From contig NC_057798.1 of NCBI RefSeq assembly GCF_018294505.1, positions 375,161,944 through 375,225,943 on the forward strand: DNA of 64,000 bases, in the 5' to 3' direction. Of this stretch, positions 34,210-45,193 are shown piece after piece (the stretch's first letter is position 1; every line of letters starts with the position of its first letter). Source of the DNA: Triticum aestivum. Its lineage: Eukaryota; Streptophyta; Magnoliopsida; Poales; Poaceae. The position numbers were made by a program, and so were the translations under genes. Below the pieces are notes generated by a model. The model had not been told where the DNA came from. It worked only from the letters and a program-made list of their open reading frames with translations, and searched no databases.

Positions 34210-35209
34210 TGTCGGGGAACGTAGCATGCAATTTCAAAAAAAATTCATACGCTCACGGAAGATCTATCTAGGAGATGCATAACAATGATAGGAGGAGAGT
34301 GTGTCTATGTACCCTCGTAGACCGAAAGTGGAAGCGTTTATCACGCGGTTGATGTAGTCGCACTCTTCGCAATCTGATCACGATCCAACCGATCTAGTAC
34401 CGAACGGATGGCACCTCCAAGTTTAGCACACGTGCGGCTCGATGACGTCTCCTCCTTATTGATCCAGCAAGCGGGAGAGGATAAGTAGATGGGATCACAA
34501 CCAACACGGCGGATTGGTGGTGATGGTGGTGGTGGAGCACCGACAGCACTTCGCTAAGCGTCACCGGGACGAGGCGGTGGAACTACGGAGTAACGAGAGA
34601 GAGAGGGGCGCCATGGGCTTGGTGTGTCCTCTTGGGGCGCCCCCTCCTCTCTATATATAGGTGGAGGGGCGTGGAAAACAGCCCCTCCAAGCCCTAGGGC
34701 ACAACTAAGGGGGAGAGGACTTGGACTCCAAGTCCAATCCTATTCCTACTAGGACTCCTTCCTTTTTTTGCCCTCCCTAGCCACATGGGCTTTTGAGGAC
34801 TTGGTGCGCCTAGCCCAATAAAGCCAGGGCACCTCCCGGCAGCCCATGCTAGCCCTTGGGTCGTTGTGAACCCACTTGCGAACTTGCGGACCCCTCCGGA
34901 ATCCTTCGGAACCTTCTGGAAGCTTCCAGGTACAATACCGAAAAAACTGCACCTTTTCCGGAACCCAAAATATGAGTTCCCATATATAAATCTTTACCTC
35001 TCGACCATTCCGAGACTCCTCGTGACGTCCAGGATATCATCCGGGACTCCAAACAACATTTGGTGACCACCCATCAAATATCCCAATACTTCTCTAGCGT
35101 CAACGAACGTTAAGCGTGCGACCCTACGGGTTCGAGAACTATGTAGACATGACCGAGACACTTCTCCGATCAATAACAAATAGCGGAACCTGGATGCTCA
35201 TATTGGCTC
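34210..35209 (-). repeat. BARE 5' LTR, first part
   Basis: The LTR begins TGTCGGGGAACGTAGCATGC. A minus-strand TATA-like CTATATATAG lies at 34651-34661. It is broken at 35209 by LARD-II and resumes at 42192. Confidence 0.9.
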
Positions 35210-36785
35210 TGATACATCTCCAACGTATCTATAATTTTTTAATTGTCCCATGCTATTATATTACCCGTTTTGGATGTTTATGGGCTTTACTTTACACTTT
35301 TATATCATTTTTGGGACCAACCTACTAACCGGAGGCCCAACCTGAATTGCTGTTTTTTTGCCTATTTCAGTGTTTCGAAGAAAAGGAATATCAAACGGAG
35401 TCCAAACGGAATGAAACCTTCGGGAGAGATCTTTTTGGAACAAACGCAATCCAGGAGACTTGGAGTGGACGTCAAGAAGCAGCCGATGCGGCGACGAGGC
35501 AGGAGGGCACACCCTAGGGGGGTGGGCGCGCCCCCACCCTCGTGGGCTCCTCATGGCTCCCCTGACCTACCTCTTTCACCTATATATATCCACGTACCCC
35601 GAGAACATCCAGGAGCACCACAAAATACTACTTCCACCACCGCAACCTTTTGTATACGCGAGGTCCCATCTTGGAGCCTTCACCGGCGCTCCGACGGAGG
35701 GGGAATCGACCACGGAGGGCCTCTACATCATCTTCAAGGCCTGTACGATGAGTTGTGAGTAGTTTACCACAGACCTTCGGGTCGATAATTATTAGCTAGA
35801 TGGCTTTCTCTCTCTCTTTGAATCTCAATACCAAGTTCTCCTTGATCTTCTTGGAGATCTATTCGATGTAACTCTTTTTGCGGTGTGTTTGTCGAGATAT
35901 GATGAATTGTGGGTTTATGATCAAGTTTATCTATGAGAAATATTTGAATCTCCTCTGAATTCTTTTATGTGTGATTGGTTATCTTTGCAAGTCTCTTTGA
36001 ATTATCAGTTTGGTTTGGCCTACTAGATTGATCTTTCTTGCAATGGGAGAAGTGCTTAGCTTTGGGTTCAATCTTGCGGTGTCCTTTCCTAGTGACAGCA
36101 GGGGCAGCAAGGCACGTATTGTATTGTTGCCATCGAGGATAAAAAGATGGGATTTATATCATATTGCTTGAGTTTATCCCTCTACATCATGTCATCTTTC
36201 TTAATGCGTTACTCTGTTCTTATGAACTTAATACTCTAGATGCAGGCAGGAGTTAGTCGATGTGTGGTGTAATAGTAGCAGATGCAGAATCATTTTGATC
36301 TACTTGTTGCAGACGTGATGCCTATATACATGATCATGCCTAGATAATCTCATAACCATGCACTTTTCTATCAATTGCTCAATAGTAATTTGTTCACCCA
36401 CCGTAATACTTATGCTATCTTGAGAGAAGCCACTAGTGAAACCTATGGCCCCAGGGTCTATCTTTTATCATATAAGTTTCTGATCTAGGTTTATTTGCAA
36501 TCTTTACTTTCCAATCTATGTCATAAAAATACCAAAAAATATTTATCCTATCTTATTATCTCTATCAGATCTCACTTTCGCAAGTTACCGTGAAGGGATT
36601 GACAACCCCTTTATCGCATTGGTTGCGAGGTTCTTGTTTGTTTGTGTAGATACGAGGGACTTTTGAGGAGCCTCCTACAGGATTGATACCTTGGTTCTCA
36701 AAAACTGAGGGAAATACTTACGCTACTTTGCTGCATCACCCTTTCCTCTTCAAGGGAAAACTAACGCAGTGCTCAAGAGGTAGCA
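35210..36785 (+). repeat. LARD-II 5' LTR (1576 bp)
   Basis: The LTR runs from TGATACATCTCCAACG to AAGAGGTAGCA, with a TATA-like CCTATATATATCC at 35579-35591. Open frames over the promoter part (35243-35762) occur on both strands and are not genes. Confidence 0.9.
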
Positions 36786-36796
36786 AGAAGGATTTA

Positions 36797-36814
36797 TGGC
36801 ACCGTTCCCGATGA
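36797..36814 (+). other. LARD-II primer binding site, mutated
   Basis: TGGCACCGTTCCCGATGA differs at four positions from the LARD-I site TGGCGCCGTTGCCGGGGA. It lies 11 bases after the LTR. Confidence 0.6.
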
Positions 36815-36991
36815 GGTCTTCGCTCAAGTCAAGACATACCAAGTACCCATCACAAACTCATCTCCCTCGGATTACATTATTTGCCATTTGCCTCTTGTTT
36901 TCCTCTCCCCCACTTCATGCTTGCCGTTTTATTCGCCCTCTCTTTTCTGTTTGCCTCTCTCTTTCCCTTGCTCCTCGCATTTTTTGCCGTT

Positions 36992-37826
36992 ATGTCTGAA
37001 ATTGGGGAGATTATCGTTGATATGGACAATAGTAATAACATGGAAAATTTTGATGCTCCTGCTGAAGAACCCACTATCTTACATACTAAAAAGTTTCGAA
37101 TCGGTAGTGGTAATATTATTGGAAAAGGGGTTATTCAGGATTTCTTTACTTGTGCTGGTGCTTTACCTTCTATGGGTAGTTCTATTCTTCATAGAACTAG
37201 TAGTCTTGCGGATGTTATCTGCCATGCTTATAGTTGAACTTGAAAGACAGTTTATGCACATGCATCCTTGCATACAAAGGATTTTCCTAGAATTTTCTAA
37301 TATTGAGCATTCTTCTATTAAGCACACAACTACTATCCTTTTGGCACATGAATTCAGATTTATAATAAAAGAAACCAAAGAAATTTTTGCGCACTATAGG
37401 ATGGATGCTGGCTGTCCTCCCATAGAGGCAATCATCTTTGATCAAGAGGACATAATGCGTTTTCAATCTTTAGACTATGTTGCTTTTAATGAAAACCTTA
37501 GGAAAAAGGTTCCTACCAATGTTCTAGTTGATAGAATTTCTGAACTTAATAATAATTTTACTATTTGAAATAATGAGTTAGGATATTCTCTTGAGTATAG
37601 GCTCATGAAGTTTTGTCAAAAGAATGCATATAATGATGAATTGTTTGTGCAATATGAAGGGCCAAAGGAGGAACCCATACCTCCTGAGATTGATCTTGGG
37701 GACTTCTGTCCCATTAAATTTAGCCCTTTTGATTACTTTTGCTTGCCTCAAATAAAGTTTGCTGATGAACGTAAGGAATATGAAATGAGTTTTCGTGATC
37801 TATCTTATTATTATGGCAATACTTAG
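36992..37826 (+). pseudogene. LARD-II Gag-like protein of unknown function, frameshifted
   Basis: The likely start is ATG at 36992 (MSEIGEIIVDMDNSNNMENF). The frame closes at 37237, but the frame open from 37240 carries on with LERQFMHMHPCIQRIFLEF, so one base was gained near 37231. A TGA at 37566-37568 interrupts it again, and it ends at 37826 with MSFRDLSYYYGNT. The whole product would be about 277 residues. It has no zinc knuckle, protease or polymerase motif and no resemblance to the LARD-I protein. The mix of helical, acidic and aromatic segments gives no function. Its position between primer site and LTR suggests a structural (Gag-like) role, which is only an inference. Confidence 0.6.
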
Positions 37827-40639
37827 ATCTATTCTCGCTTTTATGCCTAGCTAGGGGCGTTAAACGATAGCGCTTGTTGGGAGTCAACCCAATTTTATTT
37901 TTGTTCCTTGCTTTTTGCTCCTGTTTAGTAATAAATAATTCATCTAGCTTCTGTTTAGATGTGGTTTTATGTTTTAATTAGTGTTTGTGCCAAGTAGAAC
38001 CTATAGGATAACCTACGGTGATAGTTAATTTGATTCTGCTGAAAAACAGAAACTTTTGCATGCACAAGAATAATTTTAGTAAATCACATGAACGTGATTT
38101 TTAGTTGATTCTTTTTGAAGTAGATCAATAGACAAATTACCCAGGACGTCCTATTTTGGTAGGATTTTTAGAGTTCATAAGTATTCGAAAGTTACAGATT
38201 GTTACAGACTGTTCTGTTTTTGACAGACTCTGTTTTTCGTGTGTTGTTTGCTTATTTTGATGCATCTATGGCTAGTATCAGGGGGTATGAACCATAGAGA
38301 AGTTGGAATATAGTAGGTTTAACACCAATACAAATAAAGAATGAGTTCATTACAGTAACTTATGTGGTGGTTTTTCTTTCTTGCACTAACGGAGCTCATG
38401 AGATTTCCTGTTGAGTTTTGTGTTGTGAAGTTTTCAATTTTTGGGTAAAGATTTGATGGACTATGGAATAAGGAGTGGCAAGAACCTAAGATTGGGGATG
38501 CCCATGGCACCCCAAGATATTCAACTACAACCAAAAGCCTAAGCTTGGGGATGCCTCAGAAGGCATCCCCTCTTTCGTCTTCGTCTATCGGTAACTTTAC
38601 TTGGAGCTATATTTTTATTCGCCACATGGTATGTGTTTTGCTTGGAGCGTCTTGTATGATATGAGTCTTTGCTTTTTACTTTAACACAATCATCCTTGCT
38701 GTACACACCTTTTGGGAGAGACACATTTGATTTGGAATTTATTAGAATACTCTATGTGCTTCGCTTATATCTTTTGAGCTAGACAAGTTTTGCTCTAGTG
38801 CTACACGTATATCTTTTAGAGCACGACGTTGGCTTAATTTTGTAGAAATTGTTGATCTCTCATGCTTCACTTATATCATTTTGAGAGTCTTTTATAACAG
38901 CATGGTATTTGCTATGGTTATAAAATTGGTCCTAATATGATGAGCATCCAAGTTGGGTATAATAAAAACTATCATAGAAAGTGCATTAATTAAAAACTAT
39001 GATCAATTTGATGCTTGATAACTGTTTTGAGATATAAAGGTGGTAATGCTAGAGTCATGATAGTTGGGTAATTATGAAATTGAGAAATACTTGTGTTAAG
39101 GTCGGCAAGTCCCATAGCATGCACGTATGGTAAAAGTTGTGTGACAAATTTGTTGCATGGGGTGCTCTTTTAGTTATCTTCCTTATGTGTGGAGGTCGGG
39201 ATCGTGCGATGGTTAACTCCTACCAACCCTTCCCCTAGGAGCATGCGTAGTAGTACTTTGCTTCAAGGGCAAGTAGACTTTTGCAATAAGTATATGAGTT
39301 CTTTATGACTAATGTGATTCCATGGGTTATACGCACTCTCACCCTTCCACCATTACTAGCCTCTATTATGCCGTGCAACTTTCGCCGGTATTATACACCC
39401 ACCATTTACCTTTCTCAAAAAACCACCACACCTACCTATTATGGCATTTCCATAGCCATTCCAAGATACATTGCCATGCAACTTTCCACCGTTCCGTTTA
39501 TTATGACACGCCCCATCATTGTCATATTGCTCTTTGCATGATCATGTAGTTGACATTGTATTTGTGGCAAGGCCACCTTCATAATTTTTCATACATGTCA
39601 CTCTTGGTTCATTGCATATCCCAGTACACCACCGGAGGCATTCACGTAGAGTCATATTTTGTTCTAAGTATTGAGTTGTAAATCAATAAAAGTGTGATGA
39701 TCTTCATTATTAGAGCATTGTCCCAAGTGAGGAAAGGATGATGAAGACTATGATTCCCCCACAAGTCGGGATGAGTCTTCAGACTTTATAAAAAAATAAA
39801 AGAGGCCAAACAAGCCTAAATAAAAAAAGAGGCCAAACAAGCCCACTAAATAAAAAAAATTAGAGAAAAGAGAGAAGGGACAATGTTACTATATTTTTTC
39901 CACACTTGTGCTTCAAAATAGCACCATGATCCTCATGATAGAGAGTCTCCTATGTTGTAACTTTCATATACTAGTAGGAATTTTTCATTATAGAACTTGG
40001 CTTGTATATTCCAATGATGGGCTTCCTCAAAATTCCCTAGGTCTTCGTGAGCAAGAAAGTTGGATGCACACCCACTTAGTTTCTTTTGTTGAGCTTTCAT
40101 ATATTTATAGCTCTAGTGCATCCGTTGCGTGGCAATCCCTACTCACTCACATTGATATCTATTAATGGGCATCTCCATAGCCCGTTGATACGCCTAGTTG
40201 ATGTGATACTATCTTCTCCCTTTTTGTCTTCACAACCACCACTCTATTCCATATACAGTGCTATATCCATGGCTTGCGCTCATGTATTGCATGAGAGTTG
40301 AAAAAAGCTGAAGCGTGTTAAAAAGTATGAACCAATTGCTTGGCTGAAACCGGGGTTGTGCATGATGGGAGTATTTTGTGTGATGAAAATGAAGCATGGC
40401 CTAACTATATGATTTTGTAGGGATAAGCTTTCTTTGGCTATGCTATTTTGATAAGACATGATTACTTGTTATTATGCTTGAAGTATTACTATTTTTATGT
40501 TTTATGAACTTTTATCTTGAATCATTTGGATCTGAACAATCATGCCACAATAAAGAAAATTACATTGAGAATTATGCTAGGTAGCATTCCACATCAAAAA
40601 TTCTGTTTTTATCATTTACCTACTCGAGGACGAGCAGGA
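37827..40639 (+). repeat. LARD-II non-coding tract with conserved motifs
   Basis: No credible gene lies in these 2.8 kb. A hairpin TTGGGAGTCAACCCAA (37877-37892) follows the coding end, as in LARD-I. PPT-like units stand at about 38488 and 38540 with pairing GGCACCCCAAG. Short open frames at 39305-39550 and 39908-40300 are chance. Confidence 0.6.
39794..39860 (+). repeat. Short A-rich tandem repeat
   Basis: AGAGGCCAAACAAGCC occurs twice, separated and flanked by AAATAAAA runs (unit about 25 bp); a third AAATAAAAAAA half follows. Confidence 0.8.
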
Positions 40640-40657
40640 ATTAAGCTTGGGGATGCT
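40640..40657 (+). other. LARD-II polypurine tract
   Basis: TTAAGCTTGGGGATGCT directly precedes the 3' LTR and matches the PPT of LARD-I. Confidence 0.7.
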
Positions 40658-42191
40658 TGATACGTCTCCAACGTATCTATAATTTTTTAATTTTTCCATG
40701 CTATTATATTACCCGTTTTGGATGTTTATGGGCTTTACTTTACACTTTTATATCATTTTTGGGACTAACCTACTAACCAGAGGCCCAACCCGAATTATTG
40801 TATTTTTGCCTATTTCAGTGTTCCGAAGAAAAGGAATATCAAACGGTGTCCAAACGGAATGAAACCTTCGGGAGCGATCTTTTTGGAACAAACACAATCC
40901 AGGAGACTAGGAGTGGACGTCAAGAAGCAGCTGAGGCGTCCACAAGGCAGGAGGGCGCGCCCCCCACCCTCGTGGGCCCCTCGTGGCTCCCCTGACCTAC
41001 CTCTTTCGCCTATATATATCCACGTACCCCGAGAACATCCAGGAGCACGACCAAAAACTATTTCCACCGCTGCAACCTTCTATATCCGCGAGATCCCATC
41101 TTGGAGCCTTCGTCGGCGCTCCGTCGGAGGGGGAATCAACCATGGAGGGCCTCTACATCATCTCCAAGGCATCTCCGATGAGTTTTGAGTAGTTTACCAC
41201 AGACCTTCGGGTCCATAGTTATTAGCTAGATGGCTTTTCTCTCTCTTTGAATCTCAATACAAAGTTCTCCTGGATTTTCTTGGAGATCTATTCGATGTAA
41301 CCCTTTTTGCGGTGTGTTTGTCGAGATCCGATGAATTGTGGGTTTATGATCAAGTTTATCTATGAGAAATATTTGAATCTCCTCTGAATTGTTTTATGTG
41401 TGATTGGTTATCTTTGCAAGTCTCTTCGAATTATCAGTTTGGTTTGGCCTACTAGATTGATCTTTCTTGCAATGGGAGAAGTGCTTAGCTTTGGGTTCAA
41501 TCTTGCGGTGTCCTTTCCTAGTGACAGCAGGGGCAGCAAGGCACGTATTGTATTGTTGCCATCGAGGATAAAAATATGGGGTTTATATCATATTGCTTGA
41601 GTTTATCCCTCTACATCATGTCATCTTTCTTAATGTGTTACTCTGTTCTTATGAACTTAATACTCTAGATGCAGGCAGGAGTCGGTCGATGTGTGGAGTA
41701 ATAGTAGTAGATGCAGAATCGTTTCGATCTACTTGTTGCGGATGTGATGCCTATATACATGATCATGCCTAGATAATCTCATAACTATGCACTTCTCTAT
41801 CAATTGCTCAACAGTAATTTGTTCACCCACCGTAATACTTATGCTATCTTGAGAGAAGCCACTAGTTAAACCTATGGCCCCCGGGTCTATCTATCATATA
41901 ATTTTCCAATCTACTTTTATTTGCAATCTTTACTTTCCAATCTATATCATAAAAATACCAAAAATATTTATCTTATCTTATTATCTCTATCAGATCTCAC
42001 TTTCGCAAGTTACCGTGAAGGGATTGACAACCCCTTTATCGCGTTGGTTGTGAGGTTCTCGTTTGTTTGTGTAGGTACAAGGGACTTTTGAGGAGCCGCC
42101 TCCTACTGGATAGAGGGAAATACTTACGCTACTTTGCTGCATCACCCTTTCCTCTTCAAGGGAAAACCAACGCAATTCTCGAGAGGTAGCA
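40658..42191 (+). repeat. LARD-II 3' LTR (1534 bp)
   Basis: The LTR runs from TGATACGTCTCCAACG to GAGAGGTAGCA, with TATA-like CCTATATATATCC at 41009-41021. It is shorter than the 5' LTR by about 40 bp, partly through a deletion near 42110 within the TTGGTTCTCAAAAACTGAGG segment. Confidence 0.9.
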
Positions 42192-42941
42192 GGCTCCCAC
42201 ATATTCTGCGAAGATCTTTATTGGTCGAACTGTTATGACAACATACGTTATTCCCTTTGTCCATCGGTATGTTACTTGCCCGAGATTCGATCATCGGTAT
42301 CTTCATACCTAGTTCAATCCCATTACCGGCAAGTCTCTTTACTCGTTCCGTAATGCATCATCCTACAACTAACTCATTAGTCACTTTGCTTGCAAGGCTT
42401 CTTATGATGTGCATTACTGAGAGGGTCTAGAGATACCTCTCCGATACTCGGAGTGGCAAATCCTAATCTCGATCTATGCCAACCCAACAAACACCTTCGG
42501 AGATACCTCTAGAGCATCTTTATAATCACCCAGTTATGTTGTGACGTTTGATAGCACACAAGGCATTCCTCCGGTATCCTGGAGTTGCATAATCTCATAG
42601 TCAAAGGAATATGTATTTGACATGAAGGAAGCAATATCAATAAAACTTAGCGATCAATATGCTATGCTAACGGATGGTCTTGTCCATCACCTCATTCTCC
42701 TAATGATGTTATCCCGTTCATGAAATGACAACACATGTCTATGGTTAGGAAACTTAACCATCTTTGATTAATGAGATAGTCTAGTAGAGGCTTACTAGGG
42801 ACACAGTGTTTTGTCTATGTATCCACACATGTATCAAGTCTTCGGTTAAGACAATTCTAGCATGAATAATCAAAATTTATCGTGAAATAAGGAAATATAA
42901 AATAACAACTTTATTATTGCCTCTAGGGCATATTTCCTTCA
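42192..42941 (-). repeat. BARE 5' LTR, remaining part
   Basis: The LTR resumes with GGCTCCCACATATTC after LARD-II and ends GGGCATATTTCCTTCA at 42941, followed by the CAAGG target duplication. With 34210-35209 it makes about 1.745 kb. Confidence 0.9.
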
Positions 42942-45158
42942 CAAGGATGGTATTGCTGTCAACCCCGAGCGAGTTCAGGCTATTCATGACTGGACCCCTT
43001 CGAAGAATGTCAAGCAAGTTAGAAGTTTTCTTGGACTTGACAACTATTGTCGTTGATTTGTCGAGATCTTCTCCAAGATTGCCAAGCCCCTGACTGGTCT
43101 GCTTCACAAGGGCGTCAAGTTCGCATGGACAGAAAAGTGTGAGGAAAGTTTCGAGGCGCTTAATGACAAGCTAACTTCTGCCTTAGCGCTTGCTCCTCCA
43201 GATACTAAAAAGGATTTCGTCATTTACTGCGACACTTCACATCAAGGATCAGGTTGTGTCCTAATGCAAGAGCCCAGAGTGATTGCTTATTCCTCCCGTC
43301 AATTGCGCCCTCACGAAGAGAACTATTCAGTTCATGACCTAGAGCTTGCTGCAGTCATATATGCACTAAAGCAGTGGCGACATTACCTCCTCGGTAATTG
43401 TTGCGAGATCTTCACCGACCACCAGTCTGATGTATTTGTTTACTCAGCCAGACCTAAACCTCCGTCAGCCGAGATGGATAGAGACCATAGTAGATTTTGA
43501 TTTGGGTACTTCTTATACCCCAGGCAAGGCTAACGTGATGGCTGATGCCTTGAGTCACAAGTCCTATTGAAACCACCTCAAGGTTCGAAAAGTTCATTCC
43601 CATCTTCATGAAGAATTCAGCAAGCTGAACCTCCATATTGTTCCTCCAGGTGCTCTCGCCCCCCCTCCTAAGGAATTTAGAAAGATGAACCTCCGTGTTG
43701 TTTCCCAGGGTTCCCTCAATACCCTGGTTGCTGAACCAGATCTCATGGGCATCATCAAGACTATTCAGCACTATGACTCTCAAATCATGAAGATTAAATG
43801 CTATCTCACAGAAGGAAAGCCCTCATTTTTCACTATTGGTGATGATGACACTTTGTTCTTCAAAGGTCTCCTAGTGGTTCCGGGTAAGGAGAAAAACCTG
43901 GATATGACTCAGAAGGTGATGAAAGAAGCTCATGATACACCTCTGTCTATTCATCCTGGTAGCACCAAGATGTATCAAGACATCCGTCAGTGATTCTGGT
44001 GGCCAAATATGAAGCAACCCATTGTTTGCTATGTTGTTGAGTGTGGCGTTTGCCGTCGTATCAAAGAAGAACATCAAAGACCTGCCGGAACTCTGCAACC
44101 TATTACTATTCCTAGAAGGAAATGGGACCATGTTGAAATGGACTTCGTCACTGGATTCTTGTCATCATTGACCGACTTTCCAAAGTCGCACATTTTCTGG
44201 CCCTCAAAGAAACCATCACTGCGAGTCAGTTGGCAGCTTTCTATGTTTCTAGAATTAATTGTTTCACTCCATCGTATCCCATGGTAATCAGCTCATACCG
44301 TGGTAGCTTATTCACTTCAAGGTTTTGGGCAAGTTTCCAAGAAGCTATGGGGACTCATCTGTCCTTTAGCACCGCTTTTCACCCTCAGTCTCAAGGCCAA
44401 GTTGAACGAGTCAACCAAGTTCTCTAAGACATGCGTCGAGCTTGTGTCATTTCCTTCGGCAACAAATGTGAGGAATCTCTCCCATATGCTTAGTTCTCTT
44501 ACAACAATAGCTATCAAGCTAGTCCGAAAATGTCCCCTTCAAAGTGTTATATGGACAAAAGTGTCGAACTCCTCTAAATTGGTAAGAAACTAGGGAACGG
44601 TCACTCTTCGGTCGGGATATTATCCAACATGCCAAAGAACAAGTCCATGTTATTCGCGAGAATCTGAAGACTGCTCGATCTCATCAGAAGAGTTTGTATG
44701 ACCGTTATCACAAAGATATGGTCTATCAACCTGGCGGAAAGGCTTATCTTCGAGTCACCCTGATGAAAGGCGCTCATCGCATCGGGATCAAGGGCAAGCT
44801 AGCTCCTCGCTATATTGGTCCATTCACCATTCTCGAAAGATGAGGAAAAGTGGCATATCAACTAGAACTATCGTCGAACCTTTCTCAGGTTCACGATGTC
44901 TTCCATGTGTCACAGCTCCGCCGCTGCTTCAAGGACCCTATCCGAGTAGTGGACTACGAAATGCTTGAGTTGCAACAAGACCTCTCTTATAAAGAGCATC
45001 CGCTCCGCATTCTCGATCAAGCTGAATGTCACACCTGTCAAAAGGCTCTCAAATTTCTTAAAGTTCAGTGGTCACATCATTATGAAGACGAAGCCACTTG
45101 GGAACATGAGGATTGTCTTCGTGATGAATACCATGCTTTGTTTTTGTCTACCTCCTAA
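42942..45158 (+). pseudogene. Chromovirus A pol, RT end to chromodomain (3' part)
   Basis: The segment continues RT after the BARE insertion with DGIAVNPERVQAIHDW and VRSFLGL, and has a TGA near 43055. RNase H follows: [34 protein letters not shown] and IFTDHQS, with a frameshift near 43430. The integrase zinc domain (HPGSTKMYQD, CGVCRRIK) is followed by EMDFVTGF with a deletion and shift near 44155, then HPQSQGQVERVNQ with the catalytic Glu. Stops stand near 44425 (TAA) and 44491 (TAG). The C-terminal frame 44850-45158 has VHDVFHVSQLRRC and a chromodomain-like stretch, LRILDQAECH, VQWSHHYEDEATWEHE, which marks the element as a chromovirus. All activities are lost. Confidence 0.85.
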
Positions 45159-45193
45159 ATCTCGGGATGACATTTCTTGTAGTGGAGGACATT

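Larger units (their letters stand above)
35210..42191 (+). mobile_element. LARD-II: pol-less LTR element (6982 bp) in BARE 5' LTR
   Basis: LTRs at 35210-36785 and 40658-42191 enclose a mutated tRNA-Asp-like primer site, a Gag-like pseudogene, a non-coding tract and a polypurine tract. The target duplication GGCTC is exact (35205-35209 and 42192-42196). The LTRs and the end block are related to those of LARD-I, but the encoded protein is different, so the two are separate subfamilies of one pol-less group. Confidence 0.9.
19002..42941 (-). mobile_element. BARE/Angela-type Copia element carrying two nested LARDs
   Basis: The target duplication CAAGG is present at 18997-19001 and 42942-42946. 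On the minus strand the order is 5' LTR (42941-42192 plus 35209-34210), primer site, leader, gag-pol, polypurine tract (29117-29105) and 3' LTR (29104-27599 plus 19211-19002). Discounting LARD-I, LARD-II and their duplications leaves about 8.56 kb, the usual size of this group. It sits in the RT end of chromovirus A. Its pol is full of stops and frameshifts, and both LTRs are split by later insertions. Confidence 0.9.

Noticed and set aside
35243..35762. 171-codon and 100-codon frames (also 40859-41192) near LARD-II promoters
   Set aside because: They lie in the LTRs across the TATA region and are not conserved in frame between the two LTRs.
39305..40301. Short frames in LARD-II non-coding tract
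   Set aside because: Below 90 codons, biased composition, no motif, and inside a tract that is non-coding in the related element.
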